Shown here: positions 41,353 through 53,194 of the stretch, piece after piece
How the letters are laid out: each line of letters opens with the position of its first letter
Numbering within the stretch: position 1 is the first letter of the stretch
NCBI GenBank assembly: GCA_018343915.1
Contig: JABRWF010000007.1
Span: forward strand, 868,001 to 932,000
Length of the DNA: 64,000 nucleotides
From: Agroathelia rolfsii
Taxonomy: Eukaryota > Basidiomycota > Agaricomycetes > Amylocorticiales > Amylocorticiaceae
Direction of reading: 5' to 3'
The notes under the pieces: model-generated
The model's input: only the letters and a program-made list of their open reading frames with translations
Told to the model about the DNA's origin: nothing
Database searches by the model: none
Position numbers and translations under genes: made by a program

Positions 41353-42363
41353 GTTCTAGCGGACAGTTAGTTGTCCTCGATAGGTCTGGGAGGAGAAGAG
41401 AGGTGGATTGTGTGATTGGATCAACTGGTGCATAACATAAATTTGTGGGCGCTTAATTTATGGCGGTGCGGCTGGGATAATCCGGCCAAAGTCCACAATC
41501 ATCGCCATATCTGTAAAGGTGCAGATCCTCCATTTCAGATGTCGTCATTACGTAGAAAGATCCAGGCAAATAATAGTACTGGGCATCTTGAACAAAGCTT
41601 AGACACTAGCAAATAGCAACCTGAGCAAGTCGAACATGGTTGTTCTCATGACTGTTACATCTCCAGCTGATAATCAAACTTCTACTGATTTTTGACAAAT
41701 CAATGATTATTGGCTGGTCGAAGTCGTAATTGAACAAGTGAATAACTCCGATGTCCAAATAGAACGCTCCGCCGCTACTCGGACTGCCTCCATCTCTACA
41801 AATAGACAATAGAGTATCCGAGTCATAGCGTCCGATATGGAGTTGCATATCCATGATGTAAACAAATACTTTAATATACTACATTCTTGAATTTGGCTAC
41901 TTCAACTTCAAACATAAATTGGTACAGCGTATATAGGCATAGACCCTGTGACTTTTCCGAGTCGACAGAGACAGGAGCTGCAAAAACTGAGAAAGCCAGA
42001 CGTTCACTAAAACTAAACGTTGAAATCCATAAAGTTTTGTTCTACATGCCTAAATAGAATATGTAACGTATGCTGTACCAACTTTTGATTAAAGGGAAAC
42101 GGCATAAAAGTGACCGAGATCCAAAAATGAAGGGTATTGGACTGGTAGGTCCAAGGGTAGGAAGGAGTGACCCTGAAGGGGTCACATGATAGGGTTGTAG
42201 AGTCACGTGATAACTTAGTATTTAGGGCCGTGTGGCCACCTCATGTACCTACATCTGCACTTGTACCGTACTACGACGGTTATCCACTTGTGTTAGGTCC
42301 TCTAGGATCCCTTTGGGAGGCCCCAGGGCCTCTCCAGTATTGAAATATATTATAATAATAATG
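41353..42363. other. upstream region of copy A and spacer to copy B block
   Basis: No gene is supported. The first 200 bp resemble the upstream DNA of copies C and D (shared gattgtgtgattggatcaa-type and ggataatccg words). The rest has no recognisable feature apart from a short GTGACCC/GGGTCAC hairpin near 42163. Confidence 0.45.
41505..41537 (-). promoter_or_regulatory. upstream element conserved in the ATPase array (copy A)
   Basis: Plus-strand words ccatatctgtaaaggtgc and agatcctccatttc lie about 155 bp before the start codon of copy A. Similar sequences occur at the matching distance before copies B, C and D. It may be a promoter or 5' UTR element; that role is inferred from conservation and position only. 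Confidence 0.45.
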
Positions 42364-42795
42364 AAGTGTGGTTTCGTGCGTGGTAGCGTTTCCAGATTGT
42401 CGACATATGATCGTAGTTGTACGCATTGCTTGTCAAATCGTGGTTAGTTTAACATTGCTTATTGATAGTGTTTCTTCGGGTAACATCCGTCTGTGGAACG
42501 CTGCGGATGCGGGAGAGACGGACGACGGGGTGTAGGTAATAAGAGTCGGTTTGGAGCACAGTTCAAGATTATTCCGGGACATCATGATCATGGAGGATAT
42601 GTTTTTCAAATGCGTAAGTTATCCACATTTCTTTCCCTCCATGATGGTGGAAGCTTCAAGAGACTAATTGGAATACTTTTCTGGGGTAGTTGTCTATCCA
42701 GGAGCACGGTTTATGGTCACCGCCAGCAGTAACCGCGGCTGGCACGGTGAATCGACAGGGACGGTATTTATCCATGATATCAAACTCAGCCCTTG
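42364..42795 (+). pseudogene. broken copy of the 3' end of SPT8
   Basis: This matches the last exons and introns of SPT8 (about 35953-36395) at high identity. Shared segments include catccgtctgtggaacgctg, cacagttcaagattattccggg and accgccagcagtaaccgcgg, and the final sequence cagcccttga. Relative to SPT8 there is a small deletion after gagacggac that shifts the frame into a TAG, an in-frame gatcat insertion, and a three-base loss near 42690. The upstream WD40 region is absent. It is a dead fragment carried along when the neighbouring ATPase gene was duplicated. Confidence 0.92.
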
Positions 42796-42929
42796 AAGCA
42801 ATTGCGAGATATTTCAGCATGCACCTCAAGAGAAGATGTCATTATGGACATATCGGTAATCCACGTAGCCATAAATGTTGTACAATATAGTTAAGAGATT
42901 GAATAACATTTTGTCAAGAAATGATTCTT

Positions 42930-45900
42930 TTAAAGAGCTTTAAAATCTCTATAGACATCTACGATTCGAGCTTGGAAGTCCTGAGTACCGCCCACGGTAA
43001 AAGCTAATATTTCAACTATGGGAATTATCATTAGTAACGATCTAGTCTGCTTAGAATTGAAAAGAGACAAACGCGGCTTAATTAGATGCGGAGAAGCATC
43101 TTCAAACTCTGGTACCATATCAAAACCAAGTTGAAAAAGAGGTATTTCCTTGATGAGGAATATTAATGTTAGATGTACGCAGAGCGTGAATAATAAAACA
43201 CTGAGGCATACCCTGTCTGGATCCCAGCACATCCTCTCTGCATCCTGTATCATATCTGAGGTTTGGGAGAAGAGGACTACAAGAGATAGGATAGGCGCGT
43301 CCTTGGAATGAGATTCGATCGAGGATCCAGCTAATAAGAAGCATTATGGATTGTTGTCCTGATAGGAATTTATTTTATTCTGAGTTCTTACCGTAAGCCC
43401 AGCTTTGAATTAATTGATTCTGGGAAATAGCCATTCTTATCAATTCTTTGATCTGTAAATGAGCCGTTAGTCATATCAGTCTTTTGCTTTTTTATTTTAT
43501 TTCTTTTCTAATAACAAGTTTACCTTATCGGTAAATGATAGCTCGGGCGGCGGCGTATTCTTTTCGGAAGCCGAGTCGGCTTGAGGAGGCTGACCTCGAG
43601 GTATAGGGTATGACGCGCAGATAGAACAACTAGTGTAACAGAGCAAGACAGTCCCAGAGTGTGGCATCTCCTCTCGCACAAAACCTCGTTCGATTAGCTC
43701 ATGCCTTGTTCTCCGCATACCATTCTTCGTGACGGCCACGCCTTGATCGCGCAGAAATGCTTTAACGTCCTCGAGATTTATCTCGTTTTCGCCATTTTTG
43801 TGAGCTTCAATGATATAACTAAGTGCTTGCTTCGCCATATGTTTAAGGGTCGGTGATACTGGATCACCAGGACAATGATCAGTATCAGTAAGGTTTTCAA
43901 ACTGCAGTGCAGGATCCTTGGTAACTGAGGTCCGGAGATTCTCGGTGTTTGAAGTTCGTCGATCAGCGTTCAAGAAGTTGCTAGCAGAGCAGCCGATGTA
44001 ACAGAGTAATGTTGACCCATCAAGAACTTTCATTAGATTGCGTGATAATAAATCCAGCTCAGCCATATTGATCAACGGTTGACTCGAAAGGGCCGCATCG
44101 TATGTTTCTTGTAAATGGTTTTGAATTTGTTGCATACCCACGTGGTCTTCGCCTTTCATGTGCTGATCGGTCAGATACCGCAACATATTCTTGCTGAATT
44201 CATGCATGGTTGGAAGTACCAAGCTATCATGTTGCTTGCGACTGAAACCGTTCGCGCATAGATCAGTATCTGAGATACCAACACCGGCAGATACTTCCTG
44301 ATTATCCTGTATCTCTCGAAGATTCTGTGGCCCCATGCTGCTCTGCATTTCTGCAGTATACGCTGTACGCAAGTCATCTCTGGTGGTTGTTTTCTCTAGC
44401 ATAGACGAAGGCCCGAGCCGATAAAGTGTATCGGCTACGAAGTCATCGGATAACCGTATCTCATGACTGGGCATAGATACTTCTCCTAGGTTTTGGACGG
44501 CAAGTACTGACTGACCTCCATCACAAGTGATCCGTTGGCGAGAACGTACGATTAGATACCCCTGACCGAGCGATACGATGTCCGGTTTGGAACTCGACCT
44601 CGAGGGGCCGTAACATACCGCTACAGTTGTAGATGAATCAGGGATGCGTGCACAGAGGGCGTTGGAAGAGAAAAGGATAGCATGGCCGGTACGAAGTGAT
44701 ATTATCTAACGAATGATGTCGTAAAAATATAATACACCGTATAGTTGACAACACTTAGCTTACCTCAGACAAAAGCTTATCCATAGAAGAGTCAGCAGCA
44801 GAGACATGTTTTGCTAGATATTGAAGCCATTTAGGGGAAGAAAACCTATGTGCAATGATGAAGGAGCAAAGCTCTAAGAACTTGGGAGGGACGACCGTCG
44901 GTTCTTGGGTCGAAATCACGACTCTGATCCCAAGATGGCGCTGCTGACGAATAACTGATAATAGGGCTTCTGTGAGACGCGACCCATCACCATTCTCCGA
45001 TAGATACTGTTCATGATAATATCAGGGATGACATGCATAGGGGCACCGATATATGCCGACGGAAAGCAAACCTTGTGTGCTTCGTCTAGAACTTGAGACC
45101 GCTATGTGAGATCAAGTATTTATAGGTGATTCATGCGAAGTCCTACCAACGATCTTGCCGGATGCACCAGTGTTTGCCTCTATAAAGAGGCCAAGTATGA
45201 TATTGAAAAAGCCGCACGCAGAAGTAGAGTCCATATACGGCGATGAAAGACTGGGCCACTTCAAAAAATTTCCTTCAGAAAGGAGGATACTGCTTACTCG
45301 ACAATGGTTAAATGTCCTTTTTTGAAATAGTTTGATGCCCGATTCCGTGAGTTTCCACCTTCCAGGCACGAGTCTAGCAAAGCCAAGCGAATGTTTAGCA
45401 TGGCTTTCTGGCTAGGATTGAATTTTTGCTCAGAAAGTTTCTGGCGGAAGCTATCGTAGTTAAACGTGTCCTCCGAGTCCATAGACCGCAATACAGCCAT
45501 GATTGCCTCCATGTATAGTGGCATTTCTACCAGGATCGTTATTTTCTTTTAATTGAATTGTTATATTCACTGCTTACGTGTAGCATCGTCAACTTTCATC
45601 ATAGCTAATAGCCGTTCGCCACTGATGTCTTCGGCAGCAAAATGGAGGGGACAAACATTCACTTTCGGCAAACCTTGATAAACTCGAGTCATCGAGCGCA
45701 ACGATGAGGGCCTAGTAGAAACTCAATGACATTCAAGAATATGGGATTAAAAGACCTTACAATACAAGCACTGTTATTTCTGGGGGCTTGGCACCACTAC
45801 CTCTTGAAGCATGAAGCGAAGAGAGATAAGCCGCTTCGCATGGTTGGGCAATGCCATTCCCAGTCGCAGAGTCAAAATGAAAGCTAGCAGATGTTTAATA

Positions 45901-46407
45901 GGCAATCTTGACAAAAGGTGTTGCCTTGAAAAACGCACAGAATACCGCTGAGTGGCTCTGAAAGTGATCCGAGGCGAGGATCAGTCATTAGACAACTCTC
46001 AAGTAGCACTGAAGTTGAGTGACTCTTCCCAGAGCCCTAGTTTCTCAGCATTGGTCAGACCAAACAGTACGGATCGACAGCCATCATACAAGTGAACATG
46101 CCTGTACTCCACAGACTACTGCGCTGAACGGAGCATTCGTGTTGACATAAACACATGGGTAGATAAATTGAGACACATTGGCTGATGCATCAAGTTTCTG
46201 GCTTATCAAGCGTCCATAAACAGCTTTCTCTGGGAAAACGTTTGGACCTAAAGCATTGTAAGCGTCTTCAGTGAAGACAGGTGCCGTTCTGGTGCTATGG
46301 TCTTCTCTTAGCGGATTTTCATTACCGGTGGCTTCTGGATCTCCGTTGTCTATAAGATCGTAATCCGGAATCCTGCGTGCGCTTCGACGAGATGGAAAGA
46401 GGGGCAT
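42930..46407 (-). CDS. ATPase array copy B: shorter paralogue
   Basis: Same exon plan as copy A. The start at 46407 (MPLFPSRRSARRIPDYDLID) is preferred to the in-frame Met at 46449 because it aligns with the other copies. Walker A (GVQ joined to GSGKSHS by splicing), Walker B (VVLDEAHKYLSENG) and LGIRVVISTQEPTVVP are intact. After RQRITCDGGQSVLAVQNLGE the protein is much shorter than its paralogues. It has two winged-helix-like modules (NMLRYLTDQHMKGEDH ... YIGCSAS and ALSYIIEAHKNGENE ... YTSCSIC), lacking the first two found in A, C and D. The C-terminal domain ends VEILAFTVGGTQDFQARIVD and DFKAL, with TAA at 42930. The SPT8 fragment lies 134 bp beyond its stop. Probably functional, since no break was seen. 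Confidence 0.72.
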
Positions 46408-47389
46408 TACAGTGAAGGGGCTGAAAGGCCAAGGGGAAGTCACGAACAACAGAAGAACGTATGAAGTTAAGAATGGTTGTCAGTATCAGTGCAGAGTGCT
46501 GAGCAGACATATTGATAGTAACACACGTTAATAAGAGCCTAAGACGGCTGCCAATGCATGGCAAGCACAATAACCATATATGTGAAAGCGCAGATCTTGT
46601 AATTCTTCCATCACTAACCTGAAACCACTGGCACTCTGGGGTTTTCAACAGAAAAATGTCGTTTCTACCGATCTTTGGATACTTCGGATAAAGGATTTGG
46701 TAAAAAAATATTGTCACGTGACCTACTTTTAGGCCAAAATATGCTCACGTGCTTTCCGCTTTTACCGACCCTTTTACTCAAAGTAAAGTGGTTGGTAGAA
46801 GTATTGGTAGAAACGGGACTTTTCCCATGGAAACTCCGGAGTGCCATGGCATGCGGATCACAACTGAAACTGGAAAGTTACGGAAGCTTTTAAGACTTTA
46901 AAACTTTCTACGGGTTGGAAAAGACTGTCAAGCTGATAGAAATCCAATTGAGCGTTCACACAAACGACAAGTACGTGTACAAGAAAGACGAATACACGAG
47001 GCCTGGCGCGCTTGACGCAGCGGCAAGTTGGTTGCACTCTTCCCAATTAGTAATTCAAACTCAGATAATTGAAGCTTTCAAGCATTTCGAGCATTGCACA
47101 CATGTTGACACAACATGATGTAGGCCAAATTTCGAAGATGAAATACATTTAGTTCAAGATTTCTTGTGGAAAGTAAGCATGCCTTCATTAAGTTACATAG
47201 CATTAGTATTACTGGCCCTCGCAGTCAAGCTTGTCATCCTTAGTAGACCAAGAAAATAAAAGAAAAAATACAATTTCTGAACCGTAACCAAACAATGGCA
47301 AACATACGTCTCATGAAAACGGTGTTTGACGAAATCAAGTATGTTTGTCCAAATAGACTGCACTGCTGCTTGAGAAGGTGAAGTTCTAC
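46408..47389. other. spacer between copies B and C
   Basis: No gene is supported. The upstream element of copy B lies at 46573-46598. A possible small fold-back sits at about 46660-46815 (cgtttctaccgat at one end, attggtagaaac at the other), with no clear target-site duplication. Confidence 0.4.
46573..46598 (-). promoter_or_regulatory. upstream element conserved in the ATPase array (copy B)
   Basis: ccatatatgtgaaagcgc followed by agatcttg on the plus strand, about 166 bp before the start at 46407, resembles the element before copy A. Confidence 0.35.
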
Positions 47390-50300
47390 CTATCTATCAG
47401 TGGTAGGTTGTAAGTCCATGTAAATGTCCTCAATCTCGTTTTGGTAGTTCTGAGTTCCACCGGCCGCAAACGCAAATATCACCACTATAAAAATGCTATT
47501 AGTTGAGGTTTGATTGGACAGTCTATGATATAAAACGAACGTGGCTTGATCAGACTAGGAGAAACATTCTCGAAATTTGCGTTAGCAGACAGGGAAATAA
47601 GATGGATGGCCTGACAAGAATTCGTCTTGTTTAGAGCGGTGAAATATAACATGACTGGGAACATACTCTATCCTTATTCGCACACATGCTCTGGGCTTCT
47701 ATTTTTACAGAAGAGCTCGCATTCGACACAAGCACCACAAGAGCTAGCTTGGGTGCTGATCTAGAATGGCTTCCGATCAATAGTCGAACTATAGGGTTTG
47801 AGGTATGTCAAATCGTTAATATCTTTAAAGCAGAGGGTCGTATCTGGAGTTCATACCATAAGGCCAGCCCTGTATCAATTTGTTCTCGGAAATGGCAATT
47901 AGCATCAATTGTTTGATCTAGGAATGATAGATTAACCCCCATATAGCGTCTCCGTAGTGGACAAGGCAGATTTAAGATTGCTTACCCTATCGTTCATCGC
48001 TGGTTTGGGAACCTGGTTAACTGCTTGAGGGGCGACTTGAGGTGTGGTAGGGAGATCACTTATGTGCGAAGTGATAGACATGATGTCTTGTGACATCGGA
48101 GGAGATTGTGCGTCGTGCGTTGACCTCGTTTCGCAAACGGAGCAGCCAATGTAGCGCATAAGTACGATACCCGGTTGAGGCTTTTCTTCCTTTGTAAGAT
48201 TGTGTTCCTTCAACTCGTCTCTAATTTTATGGCTAAGACCTCTTGGTACAAAGCCTTTAGTGGTAAGCTTTTGCAAATGTTTAATGATGTCTGGGATAAT
48301 TGTTGTGTCTTGTCCGGCTGTATGTCGCTCAATGAGAAATTCAAGTACTTGTTGAGCGAGTACTGAGAGGGTTGTTGGTACTGCGTCACCATGCCATCGG
48401 GCAGCGGGGTTGGCATCACTAGATCGGGATTTAGGTAGTCGAGGTATTGCGAGCGAACTTGGGGGCGTGTCCCAGCCACTGACAGACGATGCGTCCCAGT
48501 CAATGGCAGGCTCGGCAGCCCAATCATTGACAGTCGAATAAGGCGATGCATCCCAGTCAATGACAGGCTCAGCAGCCCAGTCATCGACGGCTGAGACAGA
48601 TGGTAGGGTCGAGTCACTGACAGCCGCTGTATCCCAGCGAGACATTTGCCTACTAGTAGCAACGCTATGGGCAGGTTCGGAACAACCAATGTAATAGAGC
48701 ATAATTGCGCCACTAGCAGTCGTTTCTTCTCGCACGAGATTGCGAGAAATCAAATCCTGCCTCACGGTACGAATACGTCCTTTAGATATCACCTCCGCTG
48801 GATTAAATGTATCCTGTAGATGATTTCGGAGTCGTTGAAGGGCTATCGAGTCTACACCTTTGGTGTGTTGGTCTAGCAAATACTGCAACATGCACTTGCT
48901 TAAGATGTTGTTCATGTTTGAGGGTATCATGCTTTCGTGCTGCTCACGATTGAGACCTTGCGCACAAACATCAACATGCGAGACCTGTGAGGGAGTGATC
49001 TCGGGTTTCTCCGGCATTTCTTGACATTCTTCCGTAGTCTTGACTTCCGAGTGTATCGAATTACAAATTCGACAACCAGTATAATGCAGCCATATGGAGT
49101 CGACATCGAGCGCTAAGTAGTTATCGTCTAGTCTTTCATCTCGGACAAGGTCGTAGTCCATGAGCTCATGCCAAGAGCTGTATAGATTCGAGAATGTACC
49201 AAGTCTACCTCGATCCTTCAGCCGTACCTGTACGTCTTGAAGAATTGTCCTATTTTCGCCCGAAACATGACGTTCAATAAGGTGCTCGAGCATGATTTCA
49301 GCGCTGCTCGATATTCTCAATGGTCTCGAGGTATGACAATGTTCACCGAACGGATGTTCGTTGCTATCGGAGGAAACACTTGTTACTTCCTCTATCTGTT
49401 TTTGCGTCTGGATAATATGTTCTGTGGATGTCGGAGTTTTCACAAGAGAAAATTCATGTTGTTCTGGCGTATCAAATGTATTTATGATCTCCTCTTCATC
49501 GACTAACAGGACGTTACACGGCGCAGATCCTTTTGGAGTATACGCAACATATCCTCTGCTATTAAGTGTTTCCATTGAAATATCAAAACCACAAGACTCC
49601 GCGTCCAGTACGACTTTAGTGAGAAGTGATTCGTCGAAGACAAGCCCTCGCAAAGCAAAGTATTCTTGGATTTCCTTATATGTGGCTCCTTTTGCGCCTT
49701 GAGCCGCCCTCTGCGCAATATAGCGCATGAAAGGAATTGTATGGCGTGGCAAAGCCGGGATAGGAATATTTAGGCTAGGACTGGCGACTCTAGATTTTAG
49801 AGCTTCGGAGGATAGTTTTCCAGCGCTCCCTGCTGTGCTAGATGATCTAGCGGCGGAGATCTGGTTGATACCACTCTTCCATGACAAGTGTGATGAGGAG
49901 GACGAGGAAAGTCTGGTTGCATGGAACAACTTCTCGTTATGCCTATTAGTGGTCGCCGCCATAGATACTATGTCTTCGGGGTTTTGAACGGCCAGTATTG
50001 ACTGACCACCGTCACGAGTGATTCGCTGTCGAGAACGAACAACTAGATACCCTTGGCCGAGAGGCAAGATGTCTGGCTTAGAGCTCGACCGTGAGGGGCC
50101 GTGATATACCGCTGCGGCCGCGGATGGATCGGGGATGCGTGCGCAGAGGGCACTAGGGGAAAAGAGGATAGCTTGACCAGTGCGGAGAGAGATTATCTAT
50201 TCGATACCGTCTGAGAACACGATATACAGTTGTAATAAAAACATCATTAAGCTTACCTTGGACAGAAGTTCATCCATTGAAGAATCAGCAGCAGACATAT

Positions 50301-51922
50301 GCCTTGCCAGATGCTGAAGCCATTTCGGAGAAGAGAACCTATGCGCGATGACGAAAGAACATAGCTCAAGGAACTTGGCAGGTACGACCGTCGGTTCTTG
50401 AGTTGAAATAATGACTCTAGTCCCGAGATGGCGCTGCTGGCGAATAACTGATAATAAGGATTCCGTAAGACGCGACCCGCCGCCATTTTCCGATAGGTAC
50501 TGCTCGTGATAATATCAGGGATGATACACATAAAAATGCCTATCTATGGAGAAGACAAACTTTGTGTGCTTCGTCGAGAACTAGAAATCGCCATATGAGA
50601 TCAAATATTTATAGCTAAATCATACGAAGACTTACCAACAATTTTCCCGGATGTACCAGTATTCGTCTCAATAAAAAGGCCAAGTATGATATCAAAGAAG
50701 CCGCACGCAGACGTGGAGTCCATATATGGTGATGAAAGACTAGATGCTATTGAATTCCAAGCTCTAGTAATTAGAACCAGATATACGTACTCAATGATCG
50801 TTAAATGTCCTTTCTTGAAATAATTAGAAATCCGATTCTGTGAGTTACCGCCCGCTAGGCAGGAGTCCAATAGAGCCAAACGTATATTTAGCATCGCTTT
50901 TTGACTCGGATTGAACTTCTGCTCGGAAAGCTTGCTGCGGAAATTTTCGTAGTCGAAAGTATCTTCCGAGTCCATAGATCGTAGAATGGCCATAATGGCC
51001 TCCATATACAATGGCATTTCTGATGGAATTGTAAGAGTTTACTAATCAATGAGACTCGTCGTAATGCTTACGAGTGCCATCGTCGACTTTCATCATAGCC
51101 AGAAGACGTTCACCACTGATGTCCTCTGCCGCAAAATGCAATGGGCGGACTTTCACATGCGGTAAGTCTCGATAAACACGAGTCATAGAACGCAAGGATG
51201 AAGGTCTCGTGAGAAGTCAGGAAAGAAGATGGACTAAAAATAAGTTTGTCTCACAATACTAGAACTGTGACTTCTGGTGCTTTGGCACTACCCCCTCTTG
51301 AAGCATGAAGTGAGGACAGATATGCAGCTTCACATGGTTGAGCGCTTGCACTGCCTGCTGCTGAATCGAAATGAAACCTAAATCGTGTTATTTGGTAAGC
51401 TCTCGCCTCAAGAAGTGTTCTCTTGGAAAACTTACAAGATTCCACTGAGTGGCTCGGGAAGTGTACCGAGACGTGGGTCTGTTATTAGACAACTCTCCAG
51501 TAACACCGATGTAGAATGACTCTTTCCAGACCCCTGGTCCAGTATCAAATACCATTAAGCTATGTTCAAATAACAAAACGGCTCATCCTCAAACTTACCT
51601 GAACACCGCAAACGACCGCACTGAATGGCGCATTCGTGTTCACATACAAACATGGATTGATCGCATTAGACGCTTCTCCCGATGCACCCAGTCTCTGATT
51701 CAGTAAGCGTCCATAAACGGCCTTCTGGGGGAAATTGGTTGGCCCTAGGACATCAAAAGTGTCCTCCGTGAAAATAGGCGCCGTTCTGACGCTATGGTCG
51801 CCCATATATTGATCGTTGTCGTCACCATTTTCTTCTTGGATATCATCATCGATAAGTTCATAGTCCGGGATATATTGTCTGTGTCCACGGCCATTTAAGT
51901 TGGAAAGTGACAAAAAGGACAT
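47390..51922 (-). CDS. ATPase array copy C: HerA/FtsK-like P-loop ATPase with winged-helix-like repeats
   Basis: The longest paralogue. The start at 51922 gives MSFLSLSNLNGRGHRQYIPD. Walker A (GVQ spliced to GSGKSHSTSVLLES), Walker B (KIVVLDEAHK by splicing) and RVIISTQEPTVVP are intact. The large C-terminal exon (about 50160-47980) carries four winged-helix-like modules; the last three end YTGCRIC, YIGCSEP and YIGCSVC. A short acidic/aromatic repeat (DDWAAEPVIDWDAS, NDWAAEPAIDWDAS) lies between modules three and four and is absent from the other copies. The C-terminal domain ends VVIFAFAAGGTQNYQNEIED and MDLQPTTDR, with TAG at 47390. Its 5' half is nearly identical to copy D in places and to copy A in others, as expected after gene conversion. 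Confidence 0.75.
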
Positions 51923-52089
51923 TTCAGTCCTGGCAGATCGTTATCCTGAAGGTTTGAGAGGCCGACTCGGAGTCAGAGAGAAGAAGAGGTGTAGATTGTG
52001 TGAAAGGATCGATTGGTGTGTAACATGAGTTATGGGGGAGGGGGGCGGTGCTGGGGTAATCCGATTAAAGTCCACACTAGACAGTTATT

Positions 52090-52120
52090 GCTATATCTGT
52101 AAAGCCGCAGATATTCTATT
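52090..52120 (-). promoter_or_regulatory. upstream element conserved in the ATPase array (copy C)
   Basis: gctatatctgtaaagccgc followed by agatattctatt lies about 168 bp before the start codon of copy C, matching the element before copy A in sequence and distance. Confidence 0.4.
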
Positions 52121-52602
52121 TCCGTCATGATCATTGCATGCAACAAGAACTGCGCGACCACAACTCGGTGCCTTGAATAAAGATCAGACAAACAAGTAAT
52201 AGCAGGAAGTCAAACTTTGAACGATAAGCTTCAGTGGCCCATATATATATCATGCTCACTTCTCAGCTGATAATCAAGCTTCGACAGATTTTTGACGAAT
52301 GAATATGAGCGAATATTGGGTGATGGAAGTCACGATCAGATTTGAACAAGGAAAATGATGCAAATATTAATAATGGTTCTAACGTCCTACCAGAATATTC
52401 CGTCGCTGCACGGAGTCACAGACCGACTTCATCTCTACAAACAGACAACAATTCATCATAGCATCCAATACACTCAATCCAATTCAAGCTCGAATTACCA
52501 GTGTTTGTTTTCAAGTAAATTCGCCCAGAGAGGAACTAATCGAGAATCGTTTCCCGGAAGATTGGACTGCTAAGAACCTCCGCATGACGAATACCATGCT
52601 TT

Positions 52603-52948
52603 GTTGGTGGCGGTGTTGCACGCGGTTTCGTCGCTCACGCATAGTCACACACCACCGTGTTGTCGGAGTGTATTATTTTTAGGCTCCGCAGGGCTTGGAA
52701 ACTTGAATGAAATCATCCCCCCTTGAGCGTGACAACAGGGTGACTACGCCTGTATTTGGATGATTTTGCTCCCACACTCTAAATCTCAACTTCCTTCTAG
52801 TTGAAGTATTTTTCTTTTGACAGTAATCAATTTCAAGAGGCATTTTAAATCAAGACCCCGAAGTATAGAGCACTTAGATTCAAATTGCGTTTGTGTATAA
52901 CAGTTAAACACTCATCGCGACAAAACCGTGTGCAACACCGCCACCGAC
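52603..52948. repeat. inverted repeat with 32 bp arms
   Basis: The left arm 52603-52634 (gttggtggcggtgttgca, then cgcggtttcgtcgc) is inverted at 52917-52948 with four mismatches. The 280 bp between the arms has no coding capacity. It may be a small non-autonomous element, or it may form a stem if transcribed. No clear target-site duplication was found. Confidence 0.75.
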
Positions 52949-53194
52949 GAAACGAGGGTAGGGCACTGCAGGGTATGACCACGAACGCGTGTACAATGGA
53001 TTTGGACACAAAAGGTATCAACGTTACCCCCGAATTAGTAATCACGCTCAGAAGTTGAAAGTCGGAGTACTAAGTGTCAGTGGCTGACAAATAATATGAT
53101 GGATATGCATGTTTCTAAAGAAAAAAAAAAGTAAATGCATTGGTGTGGTCAATCTTGTATCATAGAGCCACGTATTACTCAAAATATTACCTTA

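Larger units (their letters stand above)
51923..53194. other. spacer between copies C and D
   Basis: No gene is supported. The first 200 bp share upstream sequence with copies A and D. An inverted repeat occupies 52603-52948 (listed separately). Confidence 0.45.

Noticed and set aside
46660..46815. Small MITE with cgtttctacc ends
   Set aside because: The terminal match is only about 12 bp and imperfect, with no target-site duplication; mentioned as a possibility only.
36614..47060. Shared 15-mer ttcaaactcagataa at about 36614 and 47046 as evidence that SPT8-downstream DNA was also duplicated beside copy C
   Set aside because: One 15-base match is expected by chance in a window of this size, and the flanks do not align convincingly.
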